Shown: piece by piece, positions 11,673 to 22,864 of the stretch | Layout of the letters: the number at the start of each line of letters is the position of its first letter | How positions within the stretch are numbered: the stretch's first letter is position 1 | Source: Stictocephala bisonia | Lineage: Eukaryota; Arthropoda; Insecta; Hemiptera; Membracidae | Direction: 5' to 3' | Assembly (NCBI GenBank): GCA_035578905.1 | Contig: JAQJVL010000287.1 | Span: forward strand, 606,001-670,000 | DNA length: 64,000 nt | Notes under the pieces: model-generated | The model's input: only the letters and a program-made list of their open reading frames with translations | Told to the model about the DNA's origin: nothing | Databases searched by the model: none | Translations under genes and position numbers: made by a program

Positions 11673-11856
11673 ATAAGGTCCCAAAAGACTATTCAACAAT
11701 TTTGTTATAATTATTTAGTAATAGTTATTTCTCAAATTCTCATTTCACGTAATTAATTACAATATGTTGGAAACAACATTAACTACATAGTTTAGTTAAA
11801 GAAATTACATTTTTATACTGGACGTTTTTGTTTATTTATGAATGTATGTACTGCAC

Positions 11857-12045
11857 TCTTAGTTAAATTTCTAGGAGTTAATATATACGATAAGCTTAAA
11901 TTTGAGTATTACGTCGACTCAGTATGCAAACATATTAGTGATGGTATTTCTTTTAAGGAGACTCTCAACTTCAGTTGGCGTTAAAATTCTCCTCACAACC
12001 TATTATGGGCTTATTTATCCAATTCCCTTATCTGGGGTCAATAAA
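11857..12045 (+). pseudogene. LINE reverse transcriptase C-terminal fragment
   Basis: Translated in two frames, this short segment resembles the region just after the RT domain in Jockey/CR1-type LINEs: VKFLGVNIYDKLKFEYYVDS, then after a shift LRRLSTSVGVKILLTTYYGL followed by IYPI. The equivalent block in the LINE at 12202-15241 reads KFLGIG, then LTWDVHIDSVCARANSGI, and later LAYYGLIHTHLAYGI. It is a separate truncated copy of a different subfamily, wedged between the BEL/Pao copy and the larger LINE, with no other domains. Confidence 0.65.
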
Positions 12046-14290
12046 CAACCAAAACTCAATTTTTATTTAAACTTGGAATTGATTTAAAAATAAATATGAG
12101 TTGTTTTTAAAAACCCGTTTTATTTTCAATACTCTTGTAAATAAATTGTCAAAAACCACAGTATTTTATCTTTTCGATTTATTTGCATATTCCATTGTGT
12201 CATGTATGTTTCAAATTCTTTTAGTCTAAATTGGTCTGTGAATTCCCCAACTCGAATATCTGGCACAATAAAAACATCCATCGACAACGTTATCACAAAT
12301 ATTTTGGATGCTAAGGTCTCTGTACTTGACGCGGCCATATCGGATCATTTTGCTCATGAGGTAGCGGTCACTGGTTGTTCCCTGGATTTCTAAACCTCAA
12401 AGCTCCAGAACCGTAGACTCACTCGTCATCATAACATTGTAAAACTCAAAAACTTTCTTTAGTGTGAATCCTGGACTTTCCTCAATCATTATAATGAAGC
12501 AAATGCGATGTACAATGCATTCAATGATCGTTTAATTTACTATCTAAATTAATGTTACATCGCATCTCCCTTTAAATGTTTTAAAAAAGCTCGACAAGGT
12601 CGAAATAAAAGTTCGTGGGTCACCAAAGGGATTTTGATTTCAAGAGAGAAAATCAAATTCTATCACTTAATCTTCATTCGCACACAAAACGAGCGTTTTA
12701 AACATTTGTTAAAGAAATTATAGAAGAGTGTATAGACAGGTCATAAAGGCCGCAAAGTCATATGACATTGAAAAAACTTTAAAATTCAGTGAACATTTTC
12801 AAAAAACTGCTTGGACCATAATTAATAATTCATCAACGATTTCAAAATTCTCAAAAAATCCAAGTCAATAAAAATATACGATAGTGGCACAAAGAGAGAA
12901 GATCCTGTGACTGTCACTAATTTATTCAACAAGTACTTTAGTTTTGAGGCCGACTCTAACTCTAATTTCACAGGACCTACTAATCATCCACAAGGTTTTA
13001 GATCGCCAGTGACGTCTATGGTGTTGACCACCGTTGATGAGAACGAGATGGCTCGGGTCATGCAGGGACTTAACTCAAAGAAATCATGCGATATTAGTGG
13101 CGTTTCAGTTTGGTTGCTTCAACAATGCTATAAGCAATTCTTGGTGCCACTAACCAAACTTTTTAACATTTCATTTGAAACGGGGACCTTCCCAGACATC
13201 CTGAAAACAGCAAAAATAGTTCCAATTTAAAAAAGGATGATCCTTGCATAATTAGCAATTATCGTCCTATTTCACTTCTGCCCACCATCAGCAAGGTTTT
13301 CGAAAAGATATTTCTGGCACAGCTGGAAAATTTTCTTTCACACTATGACATTCTGGATCCTGAACAATATGGATTCAGAATAAACAAGTCAACTGTCGAT
13401 GCAGTAACAAATCTTATAGAGCTCGTTGTCGATGGATTGGAGAGAAGAGAACATGTGCTTAGCATATTTCTTGATCTCTCCAAAGCCTTTGACTGTGTGC
13501 AGCATGAGCACTGTTGCACCAGTTGGAGTCTTGTGGCGTTCGAGGTTTGTCGCACAAATGGGTCTCGTCATACCTTAAAGGCAGGATCCAGTGTGTACAG
13601 GTTGAGAATGCCCTGTCAGGCAAAACGCGTATAACCCAAGGTGTCCCACAGGGTTCAATCCTTGGTCCAGTTTTGTTAGGTGTCAATTTATATGTCAATG
13701 GACTAAAATCTTCAATTCAGATCGAAAAGGTCATTCACTACGCTGATGACACGACAATTTGTGAGATAGATAGATCATCACGTGATTTAGAAGTAAAATC
13801 ATTTATTGATCTGAATCAATGCATTCAACATTTTAATAAAATGGGCCTGAAAACATTTTGTCTTCTTCAACACTTTGAACAGAACCAAATTACAGTAATG
13901 GTGAACGATGTACTATTAGAGGAAACGGAGTCCACGAAGTTCCTTGGAATAGGCCCTACACCTTGACAAAGGGTTGACTTGGGACGTTCACATTGACAGT
14001 GTGTGTGCTAGAGCTAACTCGGGCATTTTTGCTCTGCGCAATCTGGCACAATTCTATTCCCTGGAAGTCTTAAAACTTGCGTATTATGGCTTGATCCATA
14101 CCCACTTAGCCTATGGTATAAAACTTTGGGGTAGCTGTTCTAAATACAAGTTGGAAAGGGTATTTAGACTTCAAAAAAGAGCTGTCAGAGAACTATTTTA
14201 AAATTAAATGTTAGAGAGTCGCGTCGAGAAGCGTTTAGGGAGCTTAGATTATTGACCCTACCCTGCCTCTATATATTGGAGGTCGCCTAT

Positions 14291-14999
14291 CAATACCACT
14301 GTATGTGTATGGATAGGCGATTGTGGACCTTATTTCTTTTGCCTTCATGCTGCAGTGCTTGTTTTGTTTTATTTCTTTAGTGATGTGTCAAATGTAAAAA
14401 AGTGTTGAATTTTCTTTACATATTTTTTAGTGAAATAGTTTTAAAAATGGTGGGTGGACATCTCAGATTACGGTGTCAAAAGTATGGCGATTGTATTGAT
14501 TTGCAATGATTCACGGTTAATATGCAACTGTACATATTTATATAATGGTGACCTTAAAACAGGGTTTGCTTTAGAAACCCTAATTTGTTTCCTTTAATGT
14601 GCTTTGTTTTATATTTTTTTGGTGTTTGAATTTTTTATTTATTTTTTTAATGGATTTGTATTATTGATAAACCTGGTGTAGTATAGATCGATGTTGTATA
14701 GTATAACATTATATTCATGTTACACAGTGTTCAGTAAGGTTAATCCTGTTGTTATGTTTTTGACTAGGCTTTTATTAACAAATATTATTACAGTGGTATT
14801 GACCCATCCGCCCACCAGTACACGTACAGTGGTATTGACCCATCCGCCCACCAGTACACGTACAGTGGTGTTGACCCACCCGCTCACCCGTACACATACA
14901 GTGGTATTGACCCACCTGTACACGTACACTGGTGTTGACCCACCCGTCTACCCGTACACGTAGTGTTGTTAACCCACCCGTCAAAGTGCACTTTGACGC
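14291..14999. mobile_element. Insertion carrying a 36-bp minisatellite
   Basis: LINE similarity stops after LPCLYILEVAYQYH (about 14297) and resumes at WDVHSYENRG (about 15001), so this block was inserted later. Its left end has CAATACCACTGTATGTGTAT, the reverse complement of the repeat motif that fills its right end, so repeat-derived sequence lies in inverted orientation at both ends. The 18-bp palindrome GTCAAAGTGCACTTTGAC sits at the right boundary (14980-14997). Related repeat units occur at 27147-27222 and near 36768-36834. No protein-coding sequence seen. Exact ends uncertain. Confidence 0.55.
14791..14985. repeat. 36-bp minisatellite, about five copies
   Basis: Units start CAGTGGTATTGACCCA and end GTACACGTA. 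Copies begin at 14791, 14827, 14863, 14899 (a 28-bp shortened unit) and 14927, then fade. The first two are identical and later ones carry point changes. The array lies at one end of the insertion in the LINE. Both strands stay open over much of it, but the reading is of repeats only. Confidence 0.92.
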
Positions 15000-15410
15000 G
15001 TGGCTGGGATGTTCACTCTTATGAAAATAGAGGGAGGAATAATTACAGAACGCAGAGGCATAGAAGCGCAGCTTTCGAGCGTCTGCCATCACAAGTGGGT
15101 GTAAACATTATCAATTTGCGCCCTGAACAAATTAAAAATCATAATCTGAATTTGTTCAAAAGACGTTTAAAACACCTTTTGATGGAAAATGCTTTTTATT
15201 CAGTTGAAGAATTCTTTCAAAGCCGCTGGGACAATCAGTAAACACCCAATCACGCAATTCTGGTGTCAAGTGTGTGAATGTAGGATGCATGTGCAAAATG
15301 TATATATGAATGTGTCCGATTGTGTGTGAGTGTTTTAGGCTAGATTAAATTATGACTTATGCAACACAATTGTTAATTGTATTATGCAATAAAGAAATTA
15401 TTTATTTATG

Positions 15411-16547
15411 TTAGGATACATCTCGGACAGTATGACCTCGGCCGGTAGGTCTTCTTGTCTGACTCTAGAACTCTCTGCCTGATACTGGCATGGCAAGTTA
15501 AGTAGAATGGTTATCAATATGTTGATGGTGAGGGAGAATATTCATTGTACATATTGTTAATACATTATACTTATAACTATTGCTACGTGTCAATCTTTAG
15601 GATTTTGTATGTAACATATTTCATTTAGTTTACTGTAACGCTATTATGCAGTTGTAGGCCTACTACAATTGTCAAAATTAAGAAATTTTGAGTTCAACCA
15701 AAATCGCTTAGGTAATTGATCGAATAATGTTTAAAGTGACGGTATGTAGAAAAGAAGACGTTATCAATCACACGCATGTTCCATGGTATCACATGGCTGA
15801 AATGACAAACAAATAAAAACACATAAAATCGTTTTAATTCTCATGGTTACAATTCAAGCTGGTTTGTGGGGAATGGTTTGCTTACTATTTAGATGGTGAT
15901 AGGTAGATTTAGTTACCAGTATTTAATAGAATAATTAAACCAGCTGATATTGTCCATGTGACGTCACAGTGTACATCGCAGCCTCGCCGTGCCTTCAGTT
16001 CTAGATATCGTGTGTACCGGGTCTCTTGTTCTTCTGAAATGGCTTATATGATTATTGGTTAACGCCTAATGTTGCTCGGGGGCAATAAACTTTTTTCAAC
16101 AATTAAAAAATCACGCAGATTTTATCTACACGATTTATTATGTAATTCTGTAATAGAGCCTAATTAAATTGTTTTTATGACTTGGAAAGATCGCCAGTAG
16201 TGTTGTGTAGGAGTTGTAGTGTGACACGGTAGCCCAGTGAGGCATTGACAATGACGTCGCATCACTGAAACGTCACGGATTCCTGGAATATCGATGTCAT
16301 TGCTGATTCAGTAAGTGGATTCTCCGAAGTCTGTTTCATTTAAATGAAAGCACTTTCGTGTATCTATTTGGTGATTTTTGTTCACGGGAACAGCGTTTCT
16401 CAGGAGCAGCCTATGATTTACCTGATGCCTCGTGGTAATTTTTTTGCGCAAGCGAAAGTTGTATCGTGAGTCCAGAAGACGTCCTGCGTTGAGTCCTTCA
16501 CGAGCCCCTCCCCGATGACTGCGATACTGTTTCTGTATTTCAAAGCC
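15411..16547. other. No gene identified; two CRE-like sites
   Basis: I see no open reading frame of note or TE domain here. Two TGACGTC-containing sites occur (about 15959, as TGACGTCAC, and about 16250), and a donor-like TCAGTAAGTGG lies at about 16306. These could belong to a promoter and non-coding exon, but nothing confirms it. Confidence 0.4.
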
Positions 16548-16657
16548 TTAGGCTACGGCCACACTTGGCGACCTGGTCGTCGCGACTATTTTTATTCGCG
16601 ACCTGGTCGCGGGAGGTGCCACACTTGAACGACCAACGACAAAATTCAGTTGTCAGG

Positions 16658-17474
16658 ATGGCTCCATTGAGTGAGGAGGTCCTGTTGCTAGTTATTGCCG
16701 TGCGATCGTATCTGAAAAAGAAGAGGACACGCAGATTTGGAGTTCATCCCCTGAATGCAGTTCGTTTGAAACATGGTTAGTTTCACACCATAATGACATT
16801 GCTTAGGGATGATGGAGACAAAATATTGCCGAGGAATTTGAAACCAGAGCTAATTTCCCTAACTGTATAGGGGCACTGGATGGTAAACACATTCGTGTGA
16901 TGAAATCTGAAGAAAGTGGGTCATTGTTATTTAATTACAAACAGTTTTTTTCTATTGTTCTGATGGCTTTAGCAGATGCAAACTATTGCTTTACTGTAGT
17001 TGATGTGGGGCACTACGGGAAATCAGCAGATTCGAATATATTCCGGCAGTCCACCTTGCATAGAATGTTAGTCAGCGATGAGTTAAATGTACCAGACAAC
17101 AAACCATTGCCTAATTTGGAGAATTCAGTTTCCCTACCATATGTTATTCTTGCCGATGAAGCTTTTTCTATGAGCAAACATATCCTAAGACCCTATGCTA
17201 GAAAAAATCTTAACGTAAAAAAAGAGTGTTCAATTATAGGCTATCGACGGGTCGTCGCTATGTTGAATGTGCCTTTGGTATACTTGCAAACAAGTGGAGA
17301 GTGCTCCATACACCTATTGCTTTGGATCCACTATATGTGGAACAAATTGTACTAGCTGCCTGTGTTTTACATAATATTGTTCGTGTTAGAGATGGTTACC
17401 AGTTTGAGTATACCCTAACTTGTCCTTTGGAAGACATTGCGGTCATTGGTACCGGTGGATCATGTTCTATTTAA
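16658..17474 (+). pseudogene. Harbinger transposase pseudogene, unit 1
   Basis: PIF/Harbinger transposase (DDE type, DDE_Tnp_4 group) cuts and rejoins element ends. The ATG at 16658 starts MAPLSEEVLLL, with RRFGVHPLNAVRLKHG matching the family's N-terminus. A deletion then removes the middle of the protein: text jumps from LLRDDGDK to IAEEFETRANFPNCIGALDG. The catalytic region follows: first Asp in GALDGKHI, second in VVDVGHYGKSAD, and an acidic PYVILADEAFSM block. A frameshift near 17225 moves the C-terminus to another frame, which reads NYRLSTGRRYVECAFGILAN and IVLAACVLHN and ends at 17474. Length about 270 readable codons against roughly 350-400 usual. Confidence 0.88.
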
Positions 17475-17899
17475 AAAATAATCTGTGATACCTTTGCGGA
17501 TTATTTTATATCTCCAGCAGGATGTTTATCATGGCAGTACAACATGATTTAAAAGAAAAATAACAGCATGTGAGAAAATATATATTTAAGAAAAAATATT
17601 GCGTTTATTAAATTGTAATTAATGTTTATTCAAAATTGAGTTTATGCTGTTTGTTTGTTTAACTAATGTTCACGTATTGAATAAAATGTTTTGGTGTAAA
17701 CAATTAAGAGTTTATGTTAATTACATATGCCCTAATGATATTGTAAGTTTCAATAATATAGATATTAGTCAAATTTGAATCAATCAATCATAATTTTCTT
17801 TATTACCTTTAGTCTTAGAATAAGCATTGGCATGAGTCAAATACAAATTAACTTATAAATAGATAAATATAGCCGTATAATCATTAAATTTAATCTTAC

Positions 17900-18073
17900 C
17901 TTGTTTATTTTTTCCTCATTGGATAGTTGATCCCAGTTCTAGACAACTACCGCAGCCACTTCAACCCATAACTTAGATTTCACATCCCTGTTGCTGTATT
18001 CCTTTAGGGCTACATCCCATAGAGGTCTACGCACGCTAATTTCATTTATAAATATATCTGTTTCAAACGGCAT
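17900..18073 (-). pseudogene. Harbinger MADF-like DNA-binding gene, unit 1
   Basis: PIF/Harbinger elements usually carry a second gene for a Myb/SANT or MADF-type DNA-binding partner of the transposase. From the ATG at 18073-18071 the frame reads MPFETDIFINEISVRRPLW, then EYSNRDVKSKLWVEVA, matching the MADF pattern of RP-LW, EY-NR and K-LW-VA. A TAG at 17941-17939 interrupts it; unit 2 has a glutamate codon at that point. The frame after the stop continues to a good splice donor (AACAAG then GTAAGA) at 17900/17899, so this is probably exon 1 of a spliced gene. It converges on the transposase gene. Confidence 0.75.
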
Positions 18074-18431
18074 ATTTTCCAACTGCTCAGGATCACTGTC
18101 GAAAGAAAACTGGACAATATAAACAGAGCAGAAACTGGGTGTGTGAAGGAGCGACATGTAGTGACTTGTCACCGAGTGTGGCCGGTACCGTATGATAACA
18201 TGGGGAGCGCATCTGTCGCCGCGATCAGTAAACGCTCCCGGACGCAATCGTTTTGCTGTCGCTGGCGGTCGCGGGTCGCAGGTCGCTTGGTGTGGCCATC
18301 TTCATTTAATTTAACGTTACCCATATTTTTCTTTTGTCGCGACGACCTGGTCGCCGCGACTATTTTTATACGCGACATGGTCGCGGAAGGTGCCACACTT
18401 TGAACGACCAACGACAAATTCAGTTGTCAGG

Positions 18432-18965
18432 ATGGCTCCAATGAGTGAGGAGGACCTGTTGCTAGTTATTCTGAAAAAGAAGAGGAAACGCAGATTTAGA
18501 GTTCATCCCCTGAATGCAGCTCGTTTGAAACATGGTCAGTTTCATGTTTAGTCACATGTTTGTTAGTGATGAGTTAAATGTACCAGACAACAAACCATTG
18601 CCTATTTTGGAGAATTCAGTTTCCCTAACCTACGTTATTCTTGCCGATGAAGCTTTTTCCATGATCAAACATGTCCCAAGACCCTATGCTAGAAAAAATC
18701 TTAACGTAAAAAAAGAGTGTTCAATTATAGGCCCTCGAGGAGTCGTCGCTATGTTGAATGTGCCTTTGGTATACTTGCAAACAAGTGGAGTGTGTTCCAT
18801 ACACCCACTGCTTTGGATCCACTATATGTGGAACCAATTGTACTAGCTGCCTGTGTTTTACATAATTTTGTTCGGGTTAGAGATGGTTACCAGTTTGAGG
18901 ATACTCTAACTTGTCCTTTGGAAGACATTGCGGTCATTGGTACCGGTGGATCATGTTCTGTTTAA
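18432..18965 (+). pseudogene. Harbinger transposase pseudogene, unit 2
   Basis: A near-duplicate of unit 1: MAPMSEEDLLLVI at 18432, then a short deletion and FRVHPLNAARLKHG. A larger deletion removes the first two catalytic blocks, so text resumes at VSDELNVPDNKPLP, followed by YVILADEAFSMIKH. As in unit 1 the C-terminus is in another frame (NYRPSRSRRYVECAFGILAN, IVLAACVLHNFVRVRDG) and ends at 18965. The frame change sits at the same place in both units, so it arose before they were duplicated or fused. Confidence 0.85.
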
Positions 18966-19393
18966 AAAAACAATATTATTGGATACCTTTGCGGATTATT
19001 TTACATCTCCAGCAGGATGTTTATCATGGCAGTACAACATGATTTAAAATAAAAATAACAGTATGTGAGAAAATAGATGTTTAAGAAAAATATTGCGTTT
19101 ATTAAATTGTAAATAATGTTTAATCAAAATTGAGTTTATGTTGTTTGTTTGTTTAACTAATGCTCATGTATTGAATAAAATGTTTTGGTGTAAACAATTA
19201 AAAGTTTCTGTTAATTACATATACCGAAATGATATTGTAAGTTTCATTAACATTAGATATTAGTCAAATTTGAATCAATCAATCAATCATAATTTTCTTT
19301 ATTGCCTTTATACTTAGAGTAAGCATTGGCATGAGTCAAATACAAATGAACTTATAAATAGATAAATATAGCCGTATAATCATCAAATTTAAT

Positions 19394-19569
19394 CTTACCT
19401 TGTTTATTTTTCTCCTCATTGGATAGTTGATCTCAGTTCTCGACAACTACCGCAACCAATTCAACCCATAACTTAGATTTCCCATCCCTGTTGTTGTATT
19501 CCTTTAAGTCTACATCTCATAGAGGTCTACGCACGCTACATTTATAAATATATCTGTACTAGTTGGCAT
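19394..19569 (-). pseudogene. Harbinger MADF-like gene, unit 2, broken
   Basis: Counterpart of 17900-18073. The ATG at 19569-19567 starts MPTSTDIFIN, but a short deletion against unit 1 removes the EIS segment and shifts the frame. Further on, bases encoding EYNNRDGKSK and a degraded NWDQLSNEEK region remain, ending at the same AACAAG/GTAAGA donor. Not translatable. Confidence 0.65.
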
Positions 19570-19865
19570 ATTTCCCAACTGCGCAGGACCACTGTCGAAA
19601 CAAAACTGAACAACAAACAGTGCAGAAACTGGGTGTGTGAAGGAGCGACATGTCGCCGAGTGTGGCCGGTGCCATACGATAACATGGGGAGCGTATCTGT
19701 CGCCGCGACCAGAAAACGCTCACAGACGCGTTCGTTTTGCTGTCGCTGGCGGTCGCAGGTCGCTTGGTGTGGCCATCTTCATTTAATTTAACGTTACCCA
19801 TATTTTTCATTTGTCGCGACGACCATGTCGCGGCGACCAGGTCGCCAAGTGTGGCCGTAGCCTTA

Positions 19866-21179
19866 GGGTAAAGACACAAGGGAGCCTGGCAGGTCGCTTA
19901 CTGCTATGTAGAATTGGAGCATGAGTTCTAATGGCGCGCGCACGAATTAGGCCGGTAGTGGGTATCGGCGGCGCACGATGGTAGCAGTGAGCTAAGCTCT
20001 ATGCGAGAAGAATTGCCAGGTCGATTGTTACATAGCAGTAAGCGGAAATGGTTCAACGCGCGCATGCGCTTTTCGTTTATTTATCAAGGTCACTTCAGTG
20101 AATCCTTCTCACCACGTGTTCGTTGGGACCGTCAATCAGTCCGAAGACCGTGATCTACCCATCAAATGACAATGAAGGATTCCATAGTGACGAGGAGTAC
20201 GCACATTACAATTTGATATCCTTGAATTAAAGAGGGTTTTATGGTTGAAATTGAAAACAATTTCAAGCAACATTTTATTTAAGTTTTTTTTTTTAATTTG
20301 TTTTTAATGAAGTGAATATTACAATGAATAGAATTACAATAGAAGTTACATTTACGCTATATGTTACTATGATCCGAGACTGATAGGCTTCCCATTAAGA
20401 TTAAAAAAAATGTTTTTATACATTTTTCCTTCATTGCAGAAGCAGACATTACATTAAAATATCTGAAGTTAGTCATACTTTGCCGAATATATGCTGTTAT
20501 TACAAATATATACAAAAAACTTTAAATATAAAATAAAAAACATAATATATTTTTAATGTATGTCAAATACACATAGTAAATTTGGAACAAATACTGATAC
20601 ATACATGGTTATGTATTAAATTTGGAATATAAAATGCTGGATGCACATTCAATCGACTTTCTCGCTCTTCAGCGACGTTTATCACACATTTCTTCATCAG
20701 GAAATATATTGAAAGATATCATTGAAATCTTTAGAAATTTTATCAAAGTCCTTTTCTGTAGGAACTGTCATGTGGTGTGGTTGTAAAACATCCCACAAAA
20801 CTTCGACTGTTTCCTTTATAATTTTACCTACCGTCGACGCTCCCATCCCGAAATCAAAGGACAAGTGATGCACCAGTAGCTAAATATCGGATCGTAAGCA
20901 CTACCCTCTCTTCTTCCGTTATCGGATCTTTGTCAATTTACTCAGTTCTTTTGCAGCCTAGAAGAAATTAGTTCTTTAATGTAGTCGAATATATTTTCAT
21001 TCAATCTGACAGCCTGAAAAAAACTGACAGCAGAGTTTTCTTAAAAGAAAATACTCTTCCTCAATGGAACACGCCATCAAGATGACAAGGACTGAGCATC
21101 GGGTGTATGTCCAACTTCCCGTTAGGCTACCAGCGGGTGTGCGAGTAAGCGACCATCCAGGCTACGTTGTGTTTTTACC
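19866..21179. mobile_element. Third PIF/Harbinger element sharing a TTA
   Basis: Left end GGGTAAAGACACAAGGGAGC, right end the complement of AAGGTAAAAACACAACGTAGC-type sequence; the inverted termini are imperfect over about 40 bp and both continue into a TGGTCGCTTACT-like block. TTA lies at 19863-19865 and 21180-21182. The left TTA is also the right TTA of the dimer, so one element inserted precisely at the other's target site. Near the left side a GCGCGCATGCGC (NRF-1-like) motif at about 20060 may be an element promoter. A transposase fragment lies on the - strand. Confidence 0.8.
20690..21075 (-). pseudogene. Harbinger transposase N-terminal fragment
   Basis: Reading leftwards: SAVSFFQAVRLNENIFDYI, then DPITEEERVVLTIRYLATGA, then in the next frame LSFDFGMGASTVGKIIKE, TVEVLWDVLQPHHMTVP and KISKDFNDIFQYIS. 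This matches the region before the catalytic domain in PIF/Harbinger transposases (rows of the type RFLATG, ST-V-II-E). At least one stop (in the segment near 20945) and one frameshift break it, and the DDE domain is absent, so the element depends on another transposase source. Family differs from the dimer and from the copy at 54846-56052. Confidence 0.75.
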
Positions 21180-21182
21180 TTA

Positions 21183-22860
21183 ACGCAGCTATACTGTACC
21201 TTTCAGATTCCCAAACTGTTAAATGTAGGTGCTTCTGAAGTATAGTAGTTTATTTTGAGGCATTATCGATGCTTTTTCACTATCAGCCAGGCAGAATATT
21301 CTGCTCCAATATATCGACCATTCAATCTTGATTATATCGTCCGACGAGTATACCGGGACAGGTGCCATGTAGAAGTCAGATGACCTGCCTTTGGATATGG
21401 TTTAAACAAAATTCAAAGGCTTAGCAAGGTTGGAATATATTATTATAATATCATGTAGATAATCTTTTTTCTGGTCAAACATTTCTCTCTGCAATACATC
21501 ATAGTTAAGAAAAATTACGAGGTCATAATTTACTGCTGCAGCCGAAATTAATATCCTCCAAGGATAGTTCAGTGTGTCAAGGCTGATCAATGTTATATTT
21601 ATTAAAAATGTGATATTGTTTCACTTTATACTCTGTTTAATTAAATTGGGTTGTGGCTGGTTGGCTTTCTAATTAATTGTAATTGACCTCATTATTTTAT
21701 GGGCCATAAGTGATAACATTGAAACATTGTTGCCATTTTAAGAGCCCCCTTGCCCACCGTATGGCTCGTTCATGACAAATTCGCAATAACTATGTTTAAT
21801 ATTGTAAGATACAGAGAAAGAAGTTATGACTGCTTTTGCTCAAATTGTGTAACTTATGTATTTAAATGACAACTTACAATTAATTGGAAATAATGTATAA
21901 TTTTTTTATGTGTATTGACAGTTTCTTAGAAAGCATAAACATGTTGGTAAGAATTACAGTACATACAAATGGATGGCCTAAAATACAATGTATTTGCAGT
22001 ATGTGATGATTCCTTTGGGAGTGTAACCACAAGACATCCTGTAATCTAATTCTCTCAGTCTCGACCGTTATTCCAAACATAAATGTAGATTGATTCAAAA
22101 TTAAAAGTTTTTATTTTATTCTAATAGATGATCTACAATCTCATCTGGCAGTTAGAAGTCTCCACTCGGTGTATATGATCACTTAAACTAAAGTTTATAG
22201 TAGTTTATAAATGTCTTATGAGAACGTCCCGCAATAATCATGAGTCGTAGGGCTCTCGATAAGATCAGTCTTAATTGTTAACACCTGATACAAGTATCAC
22301 GGTAACTAGAAGTAGGTGTAATCTAAGCTGATCTAGACAGTGGGGATGTACCATATAATATCCAAGTTAAAATATGATAGTTTTGTAATTGAAAGGAAAT
22401 GTTAATTCAAATGGCGAGAATGTGGCTATTGAGTCCACAATTCATCACTAATTTATTATAAATGACATTTTGATCTAAATACTATTAAGGAACCATAATA
22501 CAATAATAATCTGTCAATTGCTTAGTAGGACTTGTTTATACTCTAAAGTGTTTATACACATTAGAGTGTTCTGTTAAAACATTAACTCATCTAAATGCAT
22601 GCTGTGACCGATATCCAAATAGTGATGTTGTAACATCGCTTTGTCTCAATTTTATTTCGTCAAACCTTCTAATATACAAAAATAGAAAGCTAAGTATACC
22701 TTATAATATCTACGTTGGGTTTGAAGTGTTATGGAGAGCCTTGAAAATACCATTATTATAAAAAGTAATTATTATCTAATGAGGAAATGTTTGTGTTCGT
22801 TATAACAAACTAACCCGACGTAGCTCGATGTGAAGTTGGCAGAAAAGTGCGTCTTCAAGG
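21183..22860. other. Intergenic or intronic, nothing recognised
   Basis: AT-rich sequence with only short frames (up to 72 codons at 21880-22098, - strand) that resemble nothing I know. No RNA gene or TE end was noticed. Confidence 0.4.
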
Positions 22861-22864
22861 ACGG

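Larger units (their letters stand above)
12202..15241 (+). pseudogene. LINE endonuclease/RT pseudogene
   Basis: The normal product nicks DNA and reverse-transcribes the element's RNA at the break. Visible pieces: endonuclease end with NSPTRISGT and AISDHFAHEVAV; RT entry with KKSCDISGVS; ISNYRPISLLPTISKVFEK; LDPEQYGFRINKSTVDAV; motif A in SIFLDLSKAFDCVQHE (about 13462-13511); motif B in GVPQGSILGPVLLGVNLYVN; catalytic motif C as YADDTTI (about 13737-13758); then KFLGI and ALRNLAQFYSLEVLKLAYYG. The tail resumes after an insertion with WDVHSYENRGRNNYRT, FERLPSQVG and FYSVEEFF. At least four frame changes separate these blocks. The C-terminal text fits the Jockey/CR1 group. Confidence 0.88.
12160..15410 (+). 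mobile_element. Jockey-like non-LTR retrotransposon, decayed
   Basis: A non-LTR element reading left to right: endonuclease C-terminus (about 12202-12393), linker and reverse transcriptase (12850-14200), and post-RT tail (15000-15241), followed by a 3' end with AATAAA at about 15389-15394 and an AT-rich tail ending near 15410. The 5' end is missing or unrecognised. A foreign block at about 14291-14999 interrupts the tail. Frameshifts and stops occur throughout, so it cannot encode a working polyprotein. Confidence 0.85.
16551..19862. mobile_element. Fused dimer of two PIF/Harbinger elements
   Basis: The outer ends are inverted: GGCTACGGCCACACTTGGCG at 16551 and its complement ending at 19862, flanked by TTA on both sides (16548-16550 and 19863-19865), the 3-bp target of PIF/Harbinger. 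Inside are two head-to-tail units. Each has a transposase remnant on the + strand and a MADF-like gene remnant on the - strand. At the centre (about 18330-18380) the right end of unit 1 runs directly into the left end of unit 2 through a shared CGACCTGGTCG core, with the outermost terminal bases of both ends missing. Unit 2 lacks about 300 bp of transposase compared with unit 1. Confidence 0.9.

Noticed and set aside
12126..12338. The - strand 70-codon frame across the LINE endonuclease
   Set aside because: It is antisense to the endonuclease remnant that explains the + strand.
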